Translations under genes and position numbers: made by a program
The notes under the pieces: model-generated
Told to the model about the DNA's origin: nothing
The model's database searches: none
Seen by the model: the letters and a program-made list of their open reading frames with translations, nothing else
Part shown: in pieces, positions 32,730 through 44,826 of the stretch
Position numbering within the stretch: the stretch's first letter is position 1
How the letters are laid out: each line of letters opens with the position of its first letter
Assembly (NCBI GenBank): GCA_007115705.1
Contig: QXEO01000464.1
Span: 3,211,716 to 3,275,715, forward strand
Origin: Dactylis glomerata
Taxonomy: Eukaryota > Streptophyta > Magnoliopsida > Poales > Poaceae
Reading direction: 5' to 3'
DNA length: 64,000 nucleotides

Positions 32730-35700
32730 TCAAGGACCAGGGGCAGAAGCAGAGGCGCCGGCTGGTGGAGCAGTGGCGGTGGAGATGTCGGCTTCAGGAG
32801 TGCCGGACCCAGCAGATGGAATGGAGCCATCACCTCCGCCCGGGGCAGATGCCTGTTCCGGGACATCAGTGTCGGCCTCTTCAGCTTCATCTTCATCCTG
32901 GCTGGAGTCGGAGCCCTCAGCAGCGGCGGATGTCCCGGCATCGTCCTTCTTCTCCGGCTCACGGATATCCCGAACGAAGGCGTCGGTGTCGGCATAGTCC
33001 ACATAGCTGTGGGCCAGCTCCCGTCGGCGCCGGATGTGTTCCGGATCCGTGGTCCAGATGGATCCTTCGCGCACAGTGCGCAAAGTCTCCAAGTCAGCCT
33101 TTTCATACCAGGACAAGAAGTAGCTGAGAGCTTCGTCAGCTCCAACCCTCGCGCCGGAATCTCGCCACTCCCGGAGGCGAACCTTGGCCAGCTGCAGATC
33201 GTTGCCGAGGTCGACGGGATCAGTGGGAGTCCTTTGTCCCGGCCAGAGGGCAGAGAATGCCTCCTGGGCGCCATATAAGAGTTCTTCGGTGTAGAGCGTC
33301 ATGGCGTTTTTCCGGGACTGCAGAGCCAGCAGCTGCTCCGACATGTCCCAGTTGGGCGAGTCAACCGGAACACCCCGGCTTTCTCGATCCAACTGCAAAG
33401 CCCTCTCAACGTCTTCGACGGAAGCGGGAAACATGTCTGAGGAATAGAAACAATGTTAGCAAAAGGAGAATATGCCGGAGAGAATTACACTATGTCGGGA
33501 AGGATAAAGGGAAAGGATTTGAAGCTTACTGGCAAGGTCGGCATTCAGCTGTGCAACTGTAACCTCCCATTTGGTGGCCTGCTCCTTCAGGCTATCCAGT
33601 TCAGCGTGGGCGTTGGAGGCATCAGTCTCGGAGGTGACAAGCAGGGACTGGGTTTTCTTCAGTAGGCCCTCCCTCTGTTCCTTTTCGTCCAGAAGCTCGG
33701 TGATCCGGCCCTTCAGCTGCTCAACCTCGGCCTTGTGACCGGCATCCCGGTCGTCCAGTTGCTTGGCTACATCCACTAAGGACACACAGTCCTGGTGGCG
33801 TGCCTCCAGTGCAGCTTTCTCGTCTGAAAAGATTTGAAGTCAAAACAAGGATTTGAAGAAAGAAAACAGTGAAAAGATTAAAGGATTTGAAGTACAGAAG
33901 GATTAGTTCAAGGTTAAGAGGATCCGGCATACCAGTAAGTTCCTTCACTCTCTTGGTAAGCTCGGTGACTTGTGCTTCGGCACCAGCTGCCAAATGTCAG
34001 ACAAAGATTAGGTGTCGGCATATTAAGATGTACCGGCCAGAGGACTATTGAGAAGGGCAAGGTATGTCGGCTGAAATTACCTTTCTGGGACAGTTCCAGC
34101 TGGAGCTTGCTGTGTGCGTCGGAAAGCTTCCGATGCTCGCACACCAAGTCATGGAACATGTCGGCACGGGCGTTATTCATGCGCTGCAAAAGTATTAGGA
34201 TTTGAAGGGATATGAGATAACTAAAGCATGCCAGTACAGTTGAAGATTATACGAACTATTTATGCTATAGGAGATCCGGCACAGGTGCTGCGCACCTATC
34301 CCGGCTCTCGGTGACTAGGATTTGAAGCTCGAATCGAGCTCATATGTCGGAAAGTTAATTGCAAAAGCAGCTAAGTGCAAAAGGTCTTGGAAAATCCCGG
34401 ATGTCCGTATCCCGGACAGCCGACATTTTCGGGGACTGGGGATATCTATATGTAAAGGACTTACGTTGGTGGCATCGGCCAGGCGATGAAGTCGTTGCTG
34501 AAGACTGAGAAGTTCGCAGGCAATAGGAATGGGCTTAGCGGCCAGGATATCAGCTGGGTTGCCGGTGGCCGAAGCTTCGGCCTGTGTCTTCTTCTTGGAT
34601 TCAGCTGTGTCCAGGGAGTCGGCGTCATTCCATTTCTCGCATCGCTCCTTGAGAGACCCGAGGCTTTGGTCACTCTTTGTCACCAGGGGGATGATGCCCT
34701 CAAGTTCTGGCATGTCGAAGAAGTTGCGCCGGTAGCCAGGCCGGGCTGCTGCCCTGCCAAGATGCAGGGCCAGAGCAGAGCTGGTCCGAGGCGTTGCCTT
34801 AGGAGGAGCAGTGGCGGCGGATGGAGTGCCGGACTTGGTCGGCTGGATCTTCAATGTGCCGGACTTGGCCGGGGCAGAGGTCTTGGCCGGCGCCGTGGTC
34901 TTGGCCGGTGCAGGAGTCGTTTCAGCAGAAGGAGTTTTGGGCACGGGCTGTTCCGGTGCCGGTGCATCTTGGCCAGCAGAGGCAGGATCCGGAATAGTCC
35001 GGACTTCCGGCACTAAAGGGCCTTTACCCTTGATGTCTGCTCCGGCGTCTTCAGTTGTGCCGGCGTCGCTGGTGGGCGCGCCGGAGTCTGGTGCTTCTTG
35101 GTGGGCTCCTGTGTCCATGTGGACATCAGGAGCCGGAGGTTCCTGTTGAGCCCCTGAATCCATGTGGACGTCGGGGGCAGAGGTGTCTTGTTCCGGCGGA
35201 GGAACGTCCTTCGCCGGGGAGGAGGTCTTGTCGGGCGCAGGCGAGGATGCCGGCGCCGGGGAGGTCGTGTGGCTGGCAGAGGGTATGTCGGAGGTAGCAG
35301 TGGCCGCGGGCTTGGTAACTTTCGGGTCGCCACTCGAGCCAGAAGCTTGTTCCGGCGCAAGAGGAGCTCTGAAAGAGAAAAAACGCCAAGTCAATAATGC
35401 AAGCAAGAGATATGTCAGAAATGAAACAAGCAGAAGGAACTTACCCCGCGGCGACAGGTCTCGGTTTCTTCACTATGGGCACGCCGACCTTCTGCCTCTT
35501 CGACTTCTGAGGTGTGTCGGGCTGGGGCTTCACCCCTCGCTTCCGGCCGGCACGTCCGCCGGTGGAAGGAGGTCCCTGGTTCAGAGGGGCGGCGTCGATA
35601 ACCATATCGTCCGGGATAGCTGAGGACGGCATTGCAAACTCGTAAGCAATAGGTGTTTCTGGAAAGGCATACGCAAGTGGCATCGGGTCATAGTACAGCA

Positions 35701-37017
35701 GGATCTCCTCGTCAGAATCAATCTCACTCCGGTCTTGAGTATAATGCCGGGATGAAGAGCCCTTACCCATGGCAGCTGCAGCACGGGTGCTCCTGGGAAG
35801 CTTATCCCAATGATCCGGATCTTCAACATCCGCAACAGTGCGGTCCGCCGCGATCTTGATCCGGGAGTTCTCCATGGCTTGGAAGCTGAATTTCTGTATA
35901 AACAGCAAAGTCAAGTATTCAGACAAGGAAATATGCCGGTGGAAGAGGTATGTCGGATCAATATGATATGTGTCGGCAAACAGACATGTGTCGGCTTAAG
36001 TATCTATGTGCCGGACATGGACTTTATGTATCGGATAAGATGGTTTACCGTTGGGGCGGGCCTATCCCGGCTGTATGGTTCTAGCCCCCAGGCAAAAGTG
36101 GCCTGAGAGGACTTGCAGACATCCTTAATCCGGCGCAGAATGTCGGCCGGAGTCAGTTCGTGTGTGGAGTGCCGGGTGGGGTCCATTGGCCCGCTCATCT
36201 GGCAGATCTTGTGCGACCGGCGCTGCAGAGGGGAGACGCGCCGGCTTATATAGCAGGCCACCAGGTCTTGAGGAGTAAGACCGGCATCCAGGAGCTCGCC
36301 CTTAACCCGGTGAAGCGCATTCACCGGCATCACCGAGTTCTTCGGGTTGTAGGTCCAGTTCGTCATAGCCAAGGGTGGCTCGTCCACAAATGGCGGCAGG
36401 TTGAGCAGATCCTCGTCGGTGGTGTTCTTGACGTAGAAGAAGCTTTTCTGCCACTTCTTGCAAGATTCCAGGAGTTCCACCTTGGGGAAGTCCGAGCCCT
36501 TTCGGGACATGATGGTGGCCGCGCCGCAGAGGGTCATGGGGCGGTCCTTCTTTTCCTGGGCCGTCTCCGGCGGGTCGTCCTTGCTCCGGGGCGGCTCTTG
36601 GACGACTTGCTTCCGCAGTTGGAAGTACTTCGCCCAGCCTTGAGTAAGGGGCTCTATGCTGGCATAGCCCTCGCAAAAAGCAGCGAAGGCGGAGAGGATC
36701 ATCACGGCATTGGCCGGGATATGATGAGGTTGTAGGTCGTAGGTGTTGAGGAAGTCCCGGAAGAAGTCCGATGCCGGCAGGCCGAAGCCACGCTCGAAGT
36801 GGGCGATGAAGACGACGCGTTCGCCAGGTTCAGGTGCCGGCACAGTTTCTCCTGCTGGTAGCCGGCATGCTACGCCCTCCGGGACTCTCCTGGTGGAGAT
36901 GACCCAGGATATGTCGGCCGGAGTAACCTCCGACCCCTCCCAGCCGGAGCGTCCTTGGGCTCGGGCCGAGGTATCTTCCTCAGAGGCCGAGGTGCCCGTC
37001 ATGCTTGAAGATGCCAT
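32730..37017 (-). CDS. T2 antisense seven-exon gene (1159 aa, inferred splicing)
   Basis: Inferred exons: 36049-37017, 35445-35893, 34465-35368, 34081-34183, 33933-33986, 33530-33823 and 32730-33436. Each border has GT and AG (for example gcgg|gtaagt, tttctctttcag|ag), and phases 0, 2, 0, 1, 1, 1 agree at all six junctions, giving 3480 nt without a stop. Residues 1-323 resemble the plant 'putative gypsy type transposon' domain (Transposase_28-like; HFERGFGLPASDFFRDFL). Exon 2 is basic near its end (GRKRGVKP, KSKRQKVG: possible nuclear signals). Exon 3 is Pro/Ala/Thr-rich with two DVHMD[ST]GA repeats, then a conserved tail. Exons 4-6 form heptad-rich coiled coil. Exon 7 ends in an acidic Ser/Asp/Glu tail. 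Such extra antisense ORFs are known in Tat elements; their function is not. I do not call it a transposase. Confidence 0.82.
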
Positions 37018-38030
37018 CTTAGTGGCCGGGACAAGGCGTGAGAGCCGGAGTCCCGTGATGATATTCCTATCAAGGCCGGAGAAAAGAGGGAGGTTAGTCT
37101 CTCCGGCATACCACTCTCCCCAAGGTTAGCAGAAATCAAAGATCTACCGAGCCAGTTAAAACAGGAAACAAATAAGGGTAAAAATTCTAAGGAAGAACAC
37201 CAGTGAGCGCTGTTAGCAATGCTAGTCGAATCCAGAGAGGAACTGCACTAGATCTATGCGGATATGGCTACCAATGAGAAGCTATGAAGAAGCATCAAAG
37301 AGGAAGAACAGAGGGAGAGAGGAACTCACCGGAGTTTGGCCGACGGCGAAAGAACGACGACGGCGAGCGTACAGAAGAAGATCCAATCTCCCTGCAATGC
37401 TGCAGAGAGAAGAGGCGGCGGCGGCGGCGTCGTCAATGGTGATGCCGTGCGTCGTCGGGCGTCGACGCCGGAGTAGAGCGGGTCGTCGGCGGCGCTCCTT
37501 CTCTGTCCCTCGGTCCGGCGGCGAAGCGCAAGGGGCAGGAGAGCAGAAGAGGAAGAAGGCACTGTGGCGGGGGTAAAAAGAGCAAGTTTACCCCCACCCC
37601 ATATTTATACCGAAGAGGCAGGGTCGTGGGGATCGTGGGTAGTGTTCCACTCCCCCGACCGTTCCTGCAGAGAGTCGCCACGTGGCGGCACAGAGTGGGG
37701 CGGCGGTTCCGGTAACCGTGCCATGACGCAATGATGGCAAGGAGTAACTGCACTGTGAACCGTCACATCGTGGGTGACCGTTTGAGGTGGCAGGACAGTT
37801 ACAAGTTTCGATGCAAAGCTGTCAGGCATGGCTTCTCGAGGAAGACTCGTCTATATGTCGGATTAACTGCCCGATGTATATGTTCCGTCCGGAATACCCT
37901 CGGGACCGGCCGGAATAAGTTTTGGAACAGGAACAGAGGCCGGGATATAATCTGATCACCGGGACATAATGAAGAAAGGTATGTTGAACCTGTCGAGGCT
38001 CCACAGCTATGACTGGGGAACCTCGGCAGC
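37018..38030 (-). promoter_or_regulatory. 5' UTR and promoter region of the T2 antisense gene
   Basis: Minus-strand TATA box gtataaatat is at 37601-37610, some 580 bp upstream of the ATG. A 27-bp imperfect palindrome, gggggtaaa...tttaccccc, lies at 37569-37595, where transcription should start. A donor-like ccg|gtgagttc near 37329 implies a 5' UTR intron. The small ORFs in this GC-rich stretch are not conserved with T1. Confidence 0.55.
37601..37610 (-). promoter_or_regulatory. TATA box of the T2 antisense gene
   Basis: atatttatac on the plus strand reads gtataaatat on the minus strand. T1 has gtataaatac at 17281-17290 in the same place. Confidence 0.6.
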
Positions 38031-38042
38031 TTCGGGGACTAG
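38031..38042 (+). other. Polypurine tract of T2
   Basis: ttcggggactag directly precedes the 3' LTR and is conserved with T1. Confidence 0.65.
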
Positions 38043-38967
38043 TGTCGGGGGGATAACCCCCGGTAGGGTCAAGAGACTAGAAAGACACAAAGTCTATGGT
38101 TGACTTGTGTCGAGTTATCAAGAAAGGGCCTGGCCGGAATATGAGAGCATCGGTCAGGCCGGCATATGTGTGTATCCCGGCTAATACTTGGATATGCCGG
38201 TATAGCCGGAATACTGGTATATGTGTGCCGGCATATACTTAGATATGCCGGCCTAACCATTTGGTGTGTTGTGCAGGAGCAGGGGAGGCCGGATTACCCG
38301 ACCCTTGTAGGTCGTTGATCCGGCATATAAGTCCTGGGTATGGCCAACGGTCATATCCGGGATACTTAAGTCAACCAAGGTGTCACATCCCTACAATCAA
38401 GGAAGAAAACATCCAAGCATGGTAGCAGAGTAAGATGGCAGGGTGCACAGTGGAGGTTACCTACCCTCACTGTGCACAAGTACGAGCTTACCGCACAGAG
38501 GTAAGGCCACAGTTCAAGAGGTACAAGGTACAGGGATATGGCGTCCCATCGAGAGCAATCAGGGGCAAAGTCAAGGGTCTCTGCCATCGTCACCAGCTCC
38601 TGTTTGGAGTGTAGCCTGTGTCTTGTGGTCTTGTATGACCGTTGTAACCCTGGCCACCACTATATAAGGTGGCATAGGGAGCCCTGGTAAAGGGTTGGTC
38701 ACTCTGTGTTCCTACACTTAGCAGTTCATCTTCCTTCTCTAGCAGAGAGCTTGGAAGCACCATTGTTGTGTACTACATCGACCCAAATATACAATCAGTA
38801 GAGCAGGAGTAGGGGTGTTATCTCCTTACGAGAGCCCCGAACCTGGGTAGATCAGTGCCTCTTTCTGTCGTGCTTTTTAGCTCGTTCCCCTCTCCCGAAT
38901 CCTCCAGCATCTAGTTCGGCCCCCATTTAAGCCATCCTATGGCATATGTTGTTTCACCACGACGACA
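38043..38967 (+). repeat. 3' LTR of T2 (925 bp)
   Basis: It matches 24134-25057. The differences include gattgaccccc versus gataaccccc near the start and atgagcatcgg versus atgagagcatcgg. The TATA box is at 38661-38668. Confidence 0.95.
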
Positions 38968-39311
38968 CCAGGGGGGTCTCACCCCTAGGGGGCGCGGGCC
39001 AGGGGCAGGCCGCGCCGCCCTATGGTGAGGCTGGCCCCTGGCTCGACTCCGTCTCCTCTTTGGTGTTCTGGAAGCTTTGTTTAATATCTGGACGTTCGGC
39101 TTTTGTTTCGTCTAATTTCGAGAATATTTCCTGTGTAACTTTTCTGAAACACAAAAACAGCAGAAAACGGGGAACTGACACCGTGGCATCTTGTTAATAG
39201 GTTAGTTCCGGAAAATGCATAAAAACACCACGAAATGTAATGAAACACTAAGCAAATGGTGTAAAAACAAGCATGGAGCATCAAAAATTATAGATACGTT
39301 TGAGACGTATC
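38968..39311 (-). repeat. Athila-type LTR fragment right of T2
   Basis: It ends with gatacgtttgagacgtatca, the outer end of an Athila-type LTR on the minus strand, and contains ccacctaatttcgagaat-like and gtaacttttctgaaacac blocks found in S2-S4. It resembles 20073-20416 of S1 only moderately (estimated near 80%), so it is probably not the partner of the S1 3' LTR. It abuts gcggc of the S2 LTR. Confidence 0.7.
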
Positions 39312-39750
39312 AGCGGCTTGCACTATGTTTTCTAGAAAAGTGTTCATCTCTTTAGGGTTTTCCCGTCGAAGAGAATTTATAGGCGGAAGGGCGATGTCAG
39401 GGGGTGGACCAGGGGCCCACACCACATGGTGGCGCGGCCAGGGGGTGGCCCGAGCCACCCTATGGTGTGGCCGCCCTCTGGTCCAGCTCCGCCTCCCCTC
39501 TGGACTCCGTCTTCCTTTTAGGTAAATAGGAACTTCGGCTTTCGTTTCGTACAATTTCGAGAATATTTCCTGTGTAACTTTTCTGAAACACAAAAATAGC
39601 AGAAAACAGGAACTGGCACTGTGGCATCTTGTTAATAGGTTAGTTCCAGAAAATGCATAAAAATGCCACAAAGTATAAATAAAACACAAAGCAATTGGTG
39701 TAAAACAAGCATGAAGCATCAAAAATTATAGATACGTTTGCGACGTATCA
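39312..39750 (-). repeat. S2 3' LTR, truncated
   Basis: It starts in the LTR interior: gcggcttgcactatgttt aligns with gtggcttgcagtatgttc at 44391. It ends gatacgtttgcgacgtatca. A TATA-like tttatagg is at 39375. Confidence 0.8.
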
Positions 39751-39767
39751 AGCATCCCCAAGCTTAA

Positions 39768-42393
39768 CTCCTGATCGTCCTCGAGTAGGTAAGTGATAAG
39801 AAAACAATAATTTTGAGGTGACATGCACCAACACAATCTTGATTAACTTAAAGTAAAGCATTGCATGCTGAGATCAAAGTACTCTAAACATGGGCATAAG
39901 AGATATAATTCTAACCATAGAACTTAGCAACCATGTTACAACATGAAAAGTAACACAAACAAAAGATCATGAGTAGTAATGCATTGAAAGGTATATGTTT
40001 GTTTCAAGCATAGAGAAAACATAACAAAGTGGTATTCAGCTTGTCCCTTATGGAGTAGCAAAACATAAATGCATAGGACACCTTCCAAGTTCAAGAGGGT
40101 GACTAGATATAAATAATTTGAGAACAAGCAATACCATGATCATGAATCAATCAATAATAAATTTTGGGACCATACACATTATACTCAGAATGACAACTAT
40201 GCTCTCTTAATCGGTGCATAAAGGTAGAAGATGAAGACTCAACATAAAAGTAAAAGAAAGGCCCTTCATAGAGGGAAGCAGGGATTTAACATGTGCTAGA
40301 GATTTTCATTTGTAAATCAGAGATAAAAAATTGTTTTGAGAGGTGGTTTTTCTTGTCAACGACTGGCAATGGGGTTCTTGCTATCTTCCATACTAAACAA
40401 GTTGAGAGCGGTTCCGAGTTCTTTGAAAAATTGGCACATACATTCTATTTTATAAAATTTGGCACTCCTCCCCACTTTTCCTTTCACAAACCATGGCTAA
40501 TCGAATCCTTCAGGTGCCCACCAACTTTCACATACCATGGAGCAGTGCCTTTTTTCTTTTATTTTTTTAGAGGTTACAATGGTCTGACCAGCTCTCTTGC
40601 AAAATTAATGACGAGCAGATGAAGCATGCAAGTCGAGGGGTACTTAATTCAATATGGAAGATAGCAAACCCGACCACTACGTCCTCATGAGCTAAAAACA
40701 GTGTCACAAAATGAGAAGTTTTTGAAGGTTTTTGAAAGGTAGCACATGAAAATTTACTTGGAATGTCTTGAAATACCATGCATAGGAATTTGTAGTGGAC
40801 TATTTGGAAAAAAACTTGGGTTTTGGGGAGTTGGATGCACGAGAAGTATTCCCTCTCAGTACAGGTGAAGGCTAGCAAAAGACTGGGAGCGACCAACTAA
40901 GAGAGCAATAACGGCCATAATCATGCATAGCGACAAAATATTATTAACCAAAGCATAAAGTGGTATCACAAGTCAAAAACCAAATGATCATAGAGGCTTG
41001 AGGCGACTGGTTTAAAGTCAAATATGGTTTAAGCATGTGTCAAGTCAACCCAAATAAAGCATCAAAGGAGAATACCACAATATTATACTTCTATAAGATA
41101 AAAACTACACATGATTCTTTCAAATGCACATTAAGCACTCTCAGTTATTTGAGACAAGTCATGCTACAGCAATAACTACTAAGCATATAATCAAAATAAT
41201 ATCAAGCATGACATTATAAAGTCTAAGCAAAAGTCTAAACAAGCTCCCTTTTTGCATCACTATAAGCATGAAACAATTTACTCTTTTCCAACACCAATCA
41301 CCCTTTTTGAAACAACTCTCAAAGATGAAAAGCAACAAAGACCAGAGGTCCAAACACACCTAGCTACAAAGAACTAACAAGTTCTGAACAAGAATGAATG
41401 CGAAAAATAAAAGCTAAACGCGGTACTCGAAAAAGAGAACACTCGTTGAACGATAAAAGTGAAAACTAGAGTGTTCTAGGCAATGAAAACAGAGTGTGTC
41501 TTCTCCAAAAGAAAAATGTTGGGGTCCAACAATTTATTGCAGCAAACAAAACAAAAGAAAACTGAAAGTAAAAATAAAGACGCTCCAAGAAAAACACATA
41601 GCATATGAAGCAATAAAAATATAGTATCTTGAAAGATGACCTGATATTTTAGTTGATGAAGAAGGGGTGCCATGGGGCATCCCCAAGCTTTGACGCTTGT
41701 ACTTATTGGATATTTCTTGGGGTGACATGGGAATCCCCAAGCTTGACCTTTTGTCCATACTTCATCTCATCTCATCATTCTTCTTTCCCTACATTTGAAA
41801 ACTTCCTTCATACAAAATTTCACACAATTCTTATTAGCAACATTAGTTTATGCAAGATAGTAAATCCACTTTTGATTCAGTTTCAACTCAAGTAAAACAC
41901 ATATTAACACATAAGATACTGTAGCAACTTCCTCAAAAGTTTCTAGATCAAAAGAACTCAAAAAGAAAGAGATCAAGAGGCAAATGCAAATAGTGGCAGA
42001 AATCTGTCAAAACAGAACAGCTGGTAAAGATCAATTTTTTCAAAATCTTCTGTTGCTCAAATTGAAAAGTGCAAAACTAATAAAGTTAGATAATAACCTG
42101 GGGCATGTGCACAAGAATTCGCAGATCAAAATGACATTCTGGGAATTTTCACAAATTTTTACGATGCAACGCAGAAATCTGTTTCAGGACAGCAACTTCT
42201 CCAAATCTTACCTTCTTCCAATTAGAGGTTACTCTTGGCACAAAAACAAAATAAAAATGATAAGGAGAGGTAATTACAGTAGTAACAACTTCTAAGACTC
42301 AACAAAAAGAAAAAGTACTGAAAAGAAAACATTGGGTTATCTCCCAAGAGTGCTTTTCTTTAACGTCTTTGAGCTAGGCGCAGAAAGTGAGAA
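39768..42393 (-). other. S2 non-coding internal block
   Basis: The block between PPT and cargo ORF has no pol motif. It is colinear with S1 and S3 in many short blocks. PPT-like motifs lie at 41677-41690 and, as a variant, at 41731-41744. Confidence 0.65.
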
Positions 42394-43017
42394 TCAAGTA
42401 TTTTCAAATAAAGGAGCATCAAGATCAATAGCAGAAGTCTTTTCAACAGGAAATTGTATTTTATCCAAAGAAGTTTTAGAAGATCCTTTCTCAACACTCT
42501 TGGATTCACTACTTTCATCAAAAGGGTTTTCGGGAACAATCCAGTCAAAATTCTTTTCCAAGGCTTCATGCATTCCTACGAGTTTAAAAGGTATTGGTAT
42601 TTTGATTTCCTCCCTATTTGTACCAATAACGCTCAAAAACTTTCAAAAACTTTTCTAGCTTCTACACATGAGCCAAGCATATGAAAACGCTCAAAAAAAA
42701 TTCTAGCTTCTATAACAGCATCTCTAAATTCTTTACGCAAAGTTTCCAAAATAAAATCGCTCTTTTCAGAGTCTTCGATATCATGAAGCTTAAAACATAT
42801 TTGCTGCATCATGGGGTTAAGGTTAACAAACCTAGCCTCCAACATGTGAACTAAATAAGCTGTAGCAATTTCATAACTAGGAGCAAGTTCTGCTATGGAT
42901 CTATCCTCAATATCTTTGCTTACTGACATGATTAAATAACTCTTCAATATTTTCTTTCCCAATTATAGAACCGCTACCTACTGATAAGTCTTTCAGGAAG
43001 TACTTAGGGATCAACAT
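42394..43017 (-). pseudogene. S2 cargo ORF of unknown function, two frameshifts
   Basis: It sits just inside the PBS, where S3 carries gag. From an ATG at 43015-43017 the reading starts MLIPKYFLKDL. A frameshift near 42925 moves it to the frame of 42633-42962, and another near 42634 to that of 42394-42636. The total is about 205 residues. Segments such as APSYEIATAYLVHMLEARF and FRDAVIEARIFFERFHML look like an alpha-helical, soluble protein. No gag, protease or enzyme motif is seen. I do not recognise the family; it could be a captured host gene or a lineage-specific retroelement ORF. Confidence 0.5.
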
Positions 43018-43188
43018 AATGAACTAAAAACAAAGTAACAAAGTACCAACTATAAAAGGAACTAATTTTTTTTGTATTTTTGATAAAAAGATGCAAACAA
43101 AAATAAAATAAAGAAACTAAGCAAAACAATAACAAAGTAAAAAGATTGGAAGTGAGAGACTTCCCTTGCAGAAATCCTCTTTCTCCCC

Positions 43189-43201
43189 GGCAATGGCACC
43201 A
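43189..43201 (-). other. Primer binding site of S2, mutated
   Basis: ggcaatggcacca, where S3 has ggcaacggcgcca. Both changes are transitions at CpG. The site would pair poorly with tRNA-Asp now. Confidence 0.7.
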
Positions 43202-43211
43202 GAAAAAGTCG

Positions 43212-44826
43212 TGATGTCTCACAGGACCAGTTGGGAAACCCCAAGAGGAAGGTATGATGAGCATAGCAGTAAGTTTTCCCTCAGTTATGATACCAAGGTT
43301 TAATCGACCACTAGGAGAAAGAAATCACTTCTGAAGGTTGTTGCTTGCTGATTTTGGCAATGGCGCCAAAGAAGGTCTGGTGCGTGGCTTCGGCGCCAGC
43401 AGCAACGTGGAACCTCCACACAACACAACCAAAATACTTTGCCCCAACTTACAGTGAGGTTGTCAATCTCACCGGTTTGCTGATAACAAAGGATTGAACG
43501 TATCATATGGAAAATGATATTTGTTTGCAGTAAGTAAATAAAGCTTGCAGAAAGTAAACAGTGCTTGCAGTAGAAGGTAATATAAATGTAAAAGAATGGA
43601 CCAGGGTCCACAGTTCACTAGAAGTGTCTCTCCATAACATGCTGGGTAAACAAATTACAGTTGAGCAATTGACAGAATAAAGAATGCAAAGCAATGCATG
43701 TACATGTCATGAAGATCACTATGAGATTCACTTAGGCATTACAACATAATACATAGACCGTAATCCAACTGCATCTATGACTAATAATCCACCCGCCAGA
43801 TATTATCTGAACAACCGTTGGGTATTAAGTTGTAAGCAACAGATTATCGCCTTAAGCAAAGTATGTAATGTAAACAATACAAATATACTTGAACACAAGA
43901 TTGTTGTTTTCTCCCTAGTAGCAACAGCATATCTACAACCTTAGAAGTTATTGTCACTCTCCCAGATTACTACAGGCATGAACCCACTATCGAGCATAAA
44001 TACTCCCTCTTAGAGTCACTAGCATCTACAAGGCCAAGATATCTACTAGCAACGGAGAGCATGCAAGATCACAAATAACATAGACATGATAAATCAACAA
44101 TCAACTTGACATAGTACTCAAAATTCATTGAATCCCAACAAACACAACATGTAAAATTACATAACGATGATCTTGATCATGATAGGCAGCTCACAAGATC
44201 TAGACATGAAGCACATGGAGGAGGAGACAACCATCTAGCTACTGCTATGGACCCATAGTCCAAGGTAAACTATTCACGCATCTCTCCGGAGGCTGGCATG
44301 GTGATGAAGAAGGCCTCCGGTGATGATTCCCCTCTCCGGTAGGGTGCCAGGAAGAGCTTTTGGACCCTCCCGATCTCGGGACGACGACAGCGTGGCTTGC
44401 AGTATGTTCTATGGAAAAGTGTTCATCTCTTTAGGGTTTTCCCGTCGAAGGGAATTTATAGGTGGAAGGGCGATGTCAGGGGGTGGACCAGGGGCCCACA
44501 CCACCTGGTAGCGCGGCCAGGGGGTGGCCTGCGCCACCCAATGGTGCGGCCGCCCTCTGGTCCGGCTCCGTCTCCCCTCTGGACTTTGTATTCCTTTCAT
44601 GTAAATAGGAACTTCGCTTTCGTTTCGTCCAATTCCGAGAATATTTCCTGTGTAACTTTTCTGAAACACAAAAACAGCAGAAAACAGGAACTAGCACTGT
44701 GGCATCTCGTTAATAGGTTAGTTCTAGAAAATGCATAAAAATGCCACAAAGTGTAAACAAAACACAAAACAATTGGTGTAAAACAAGCATGGAGCATAAA
44801 AAATTGTGGATACGTTTGCGACATAT
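43212..44826 (-). repeat. S2 5' LTR, interrupted at its last two bases by S3
   Basis: It starts tgatgtctcacag and runs to gcgacatat; the closing ca is at 53288-53289 after S3 and its catat duplication. The length is about 1617 bp. It resembles the S4 LTR most closely, judging by the shared gacatca terminus. Confidence 0.85.

Larger units (their letters stand above)
24134..38967 (+). mobile_element. T2: nearly intact Tat-lineage Ty3/gypsy element
   Basis: This 14.8-kb element has LTRs of 924 and 925 bp with about 10 substitutions between them plus small indels (about 1%). The gag-protease and pol frames are open apart from one TAG between them, and the antisense seven-exon gene is intact. PBS (25060) and PPT (38031) are present. 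The flanking five bases are tttat on the left and ccagg on the right, so no target duplication is visible. The two flanks belong to different LTR contexts, which suggests rearrangement or recombination at the site. It is related to T1 but its LTRs differ by indels. Confidence 0.95.

Noticed and set aside
37256..37576. Arg-rich ORFs near 17.0-17.4 and 37.3-37.6 kb
   Set aside because: Products of GC-rich 5' UTR sequence; not conserved in frame between T1 and T2.
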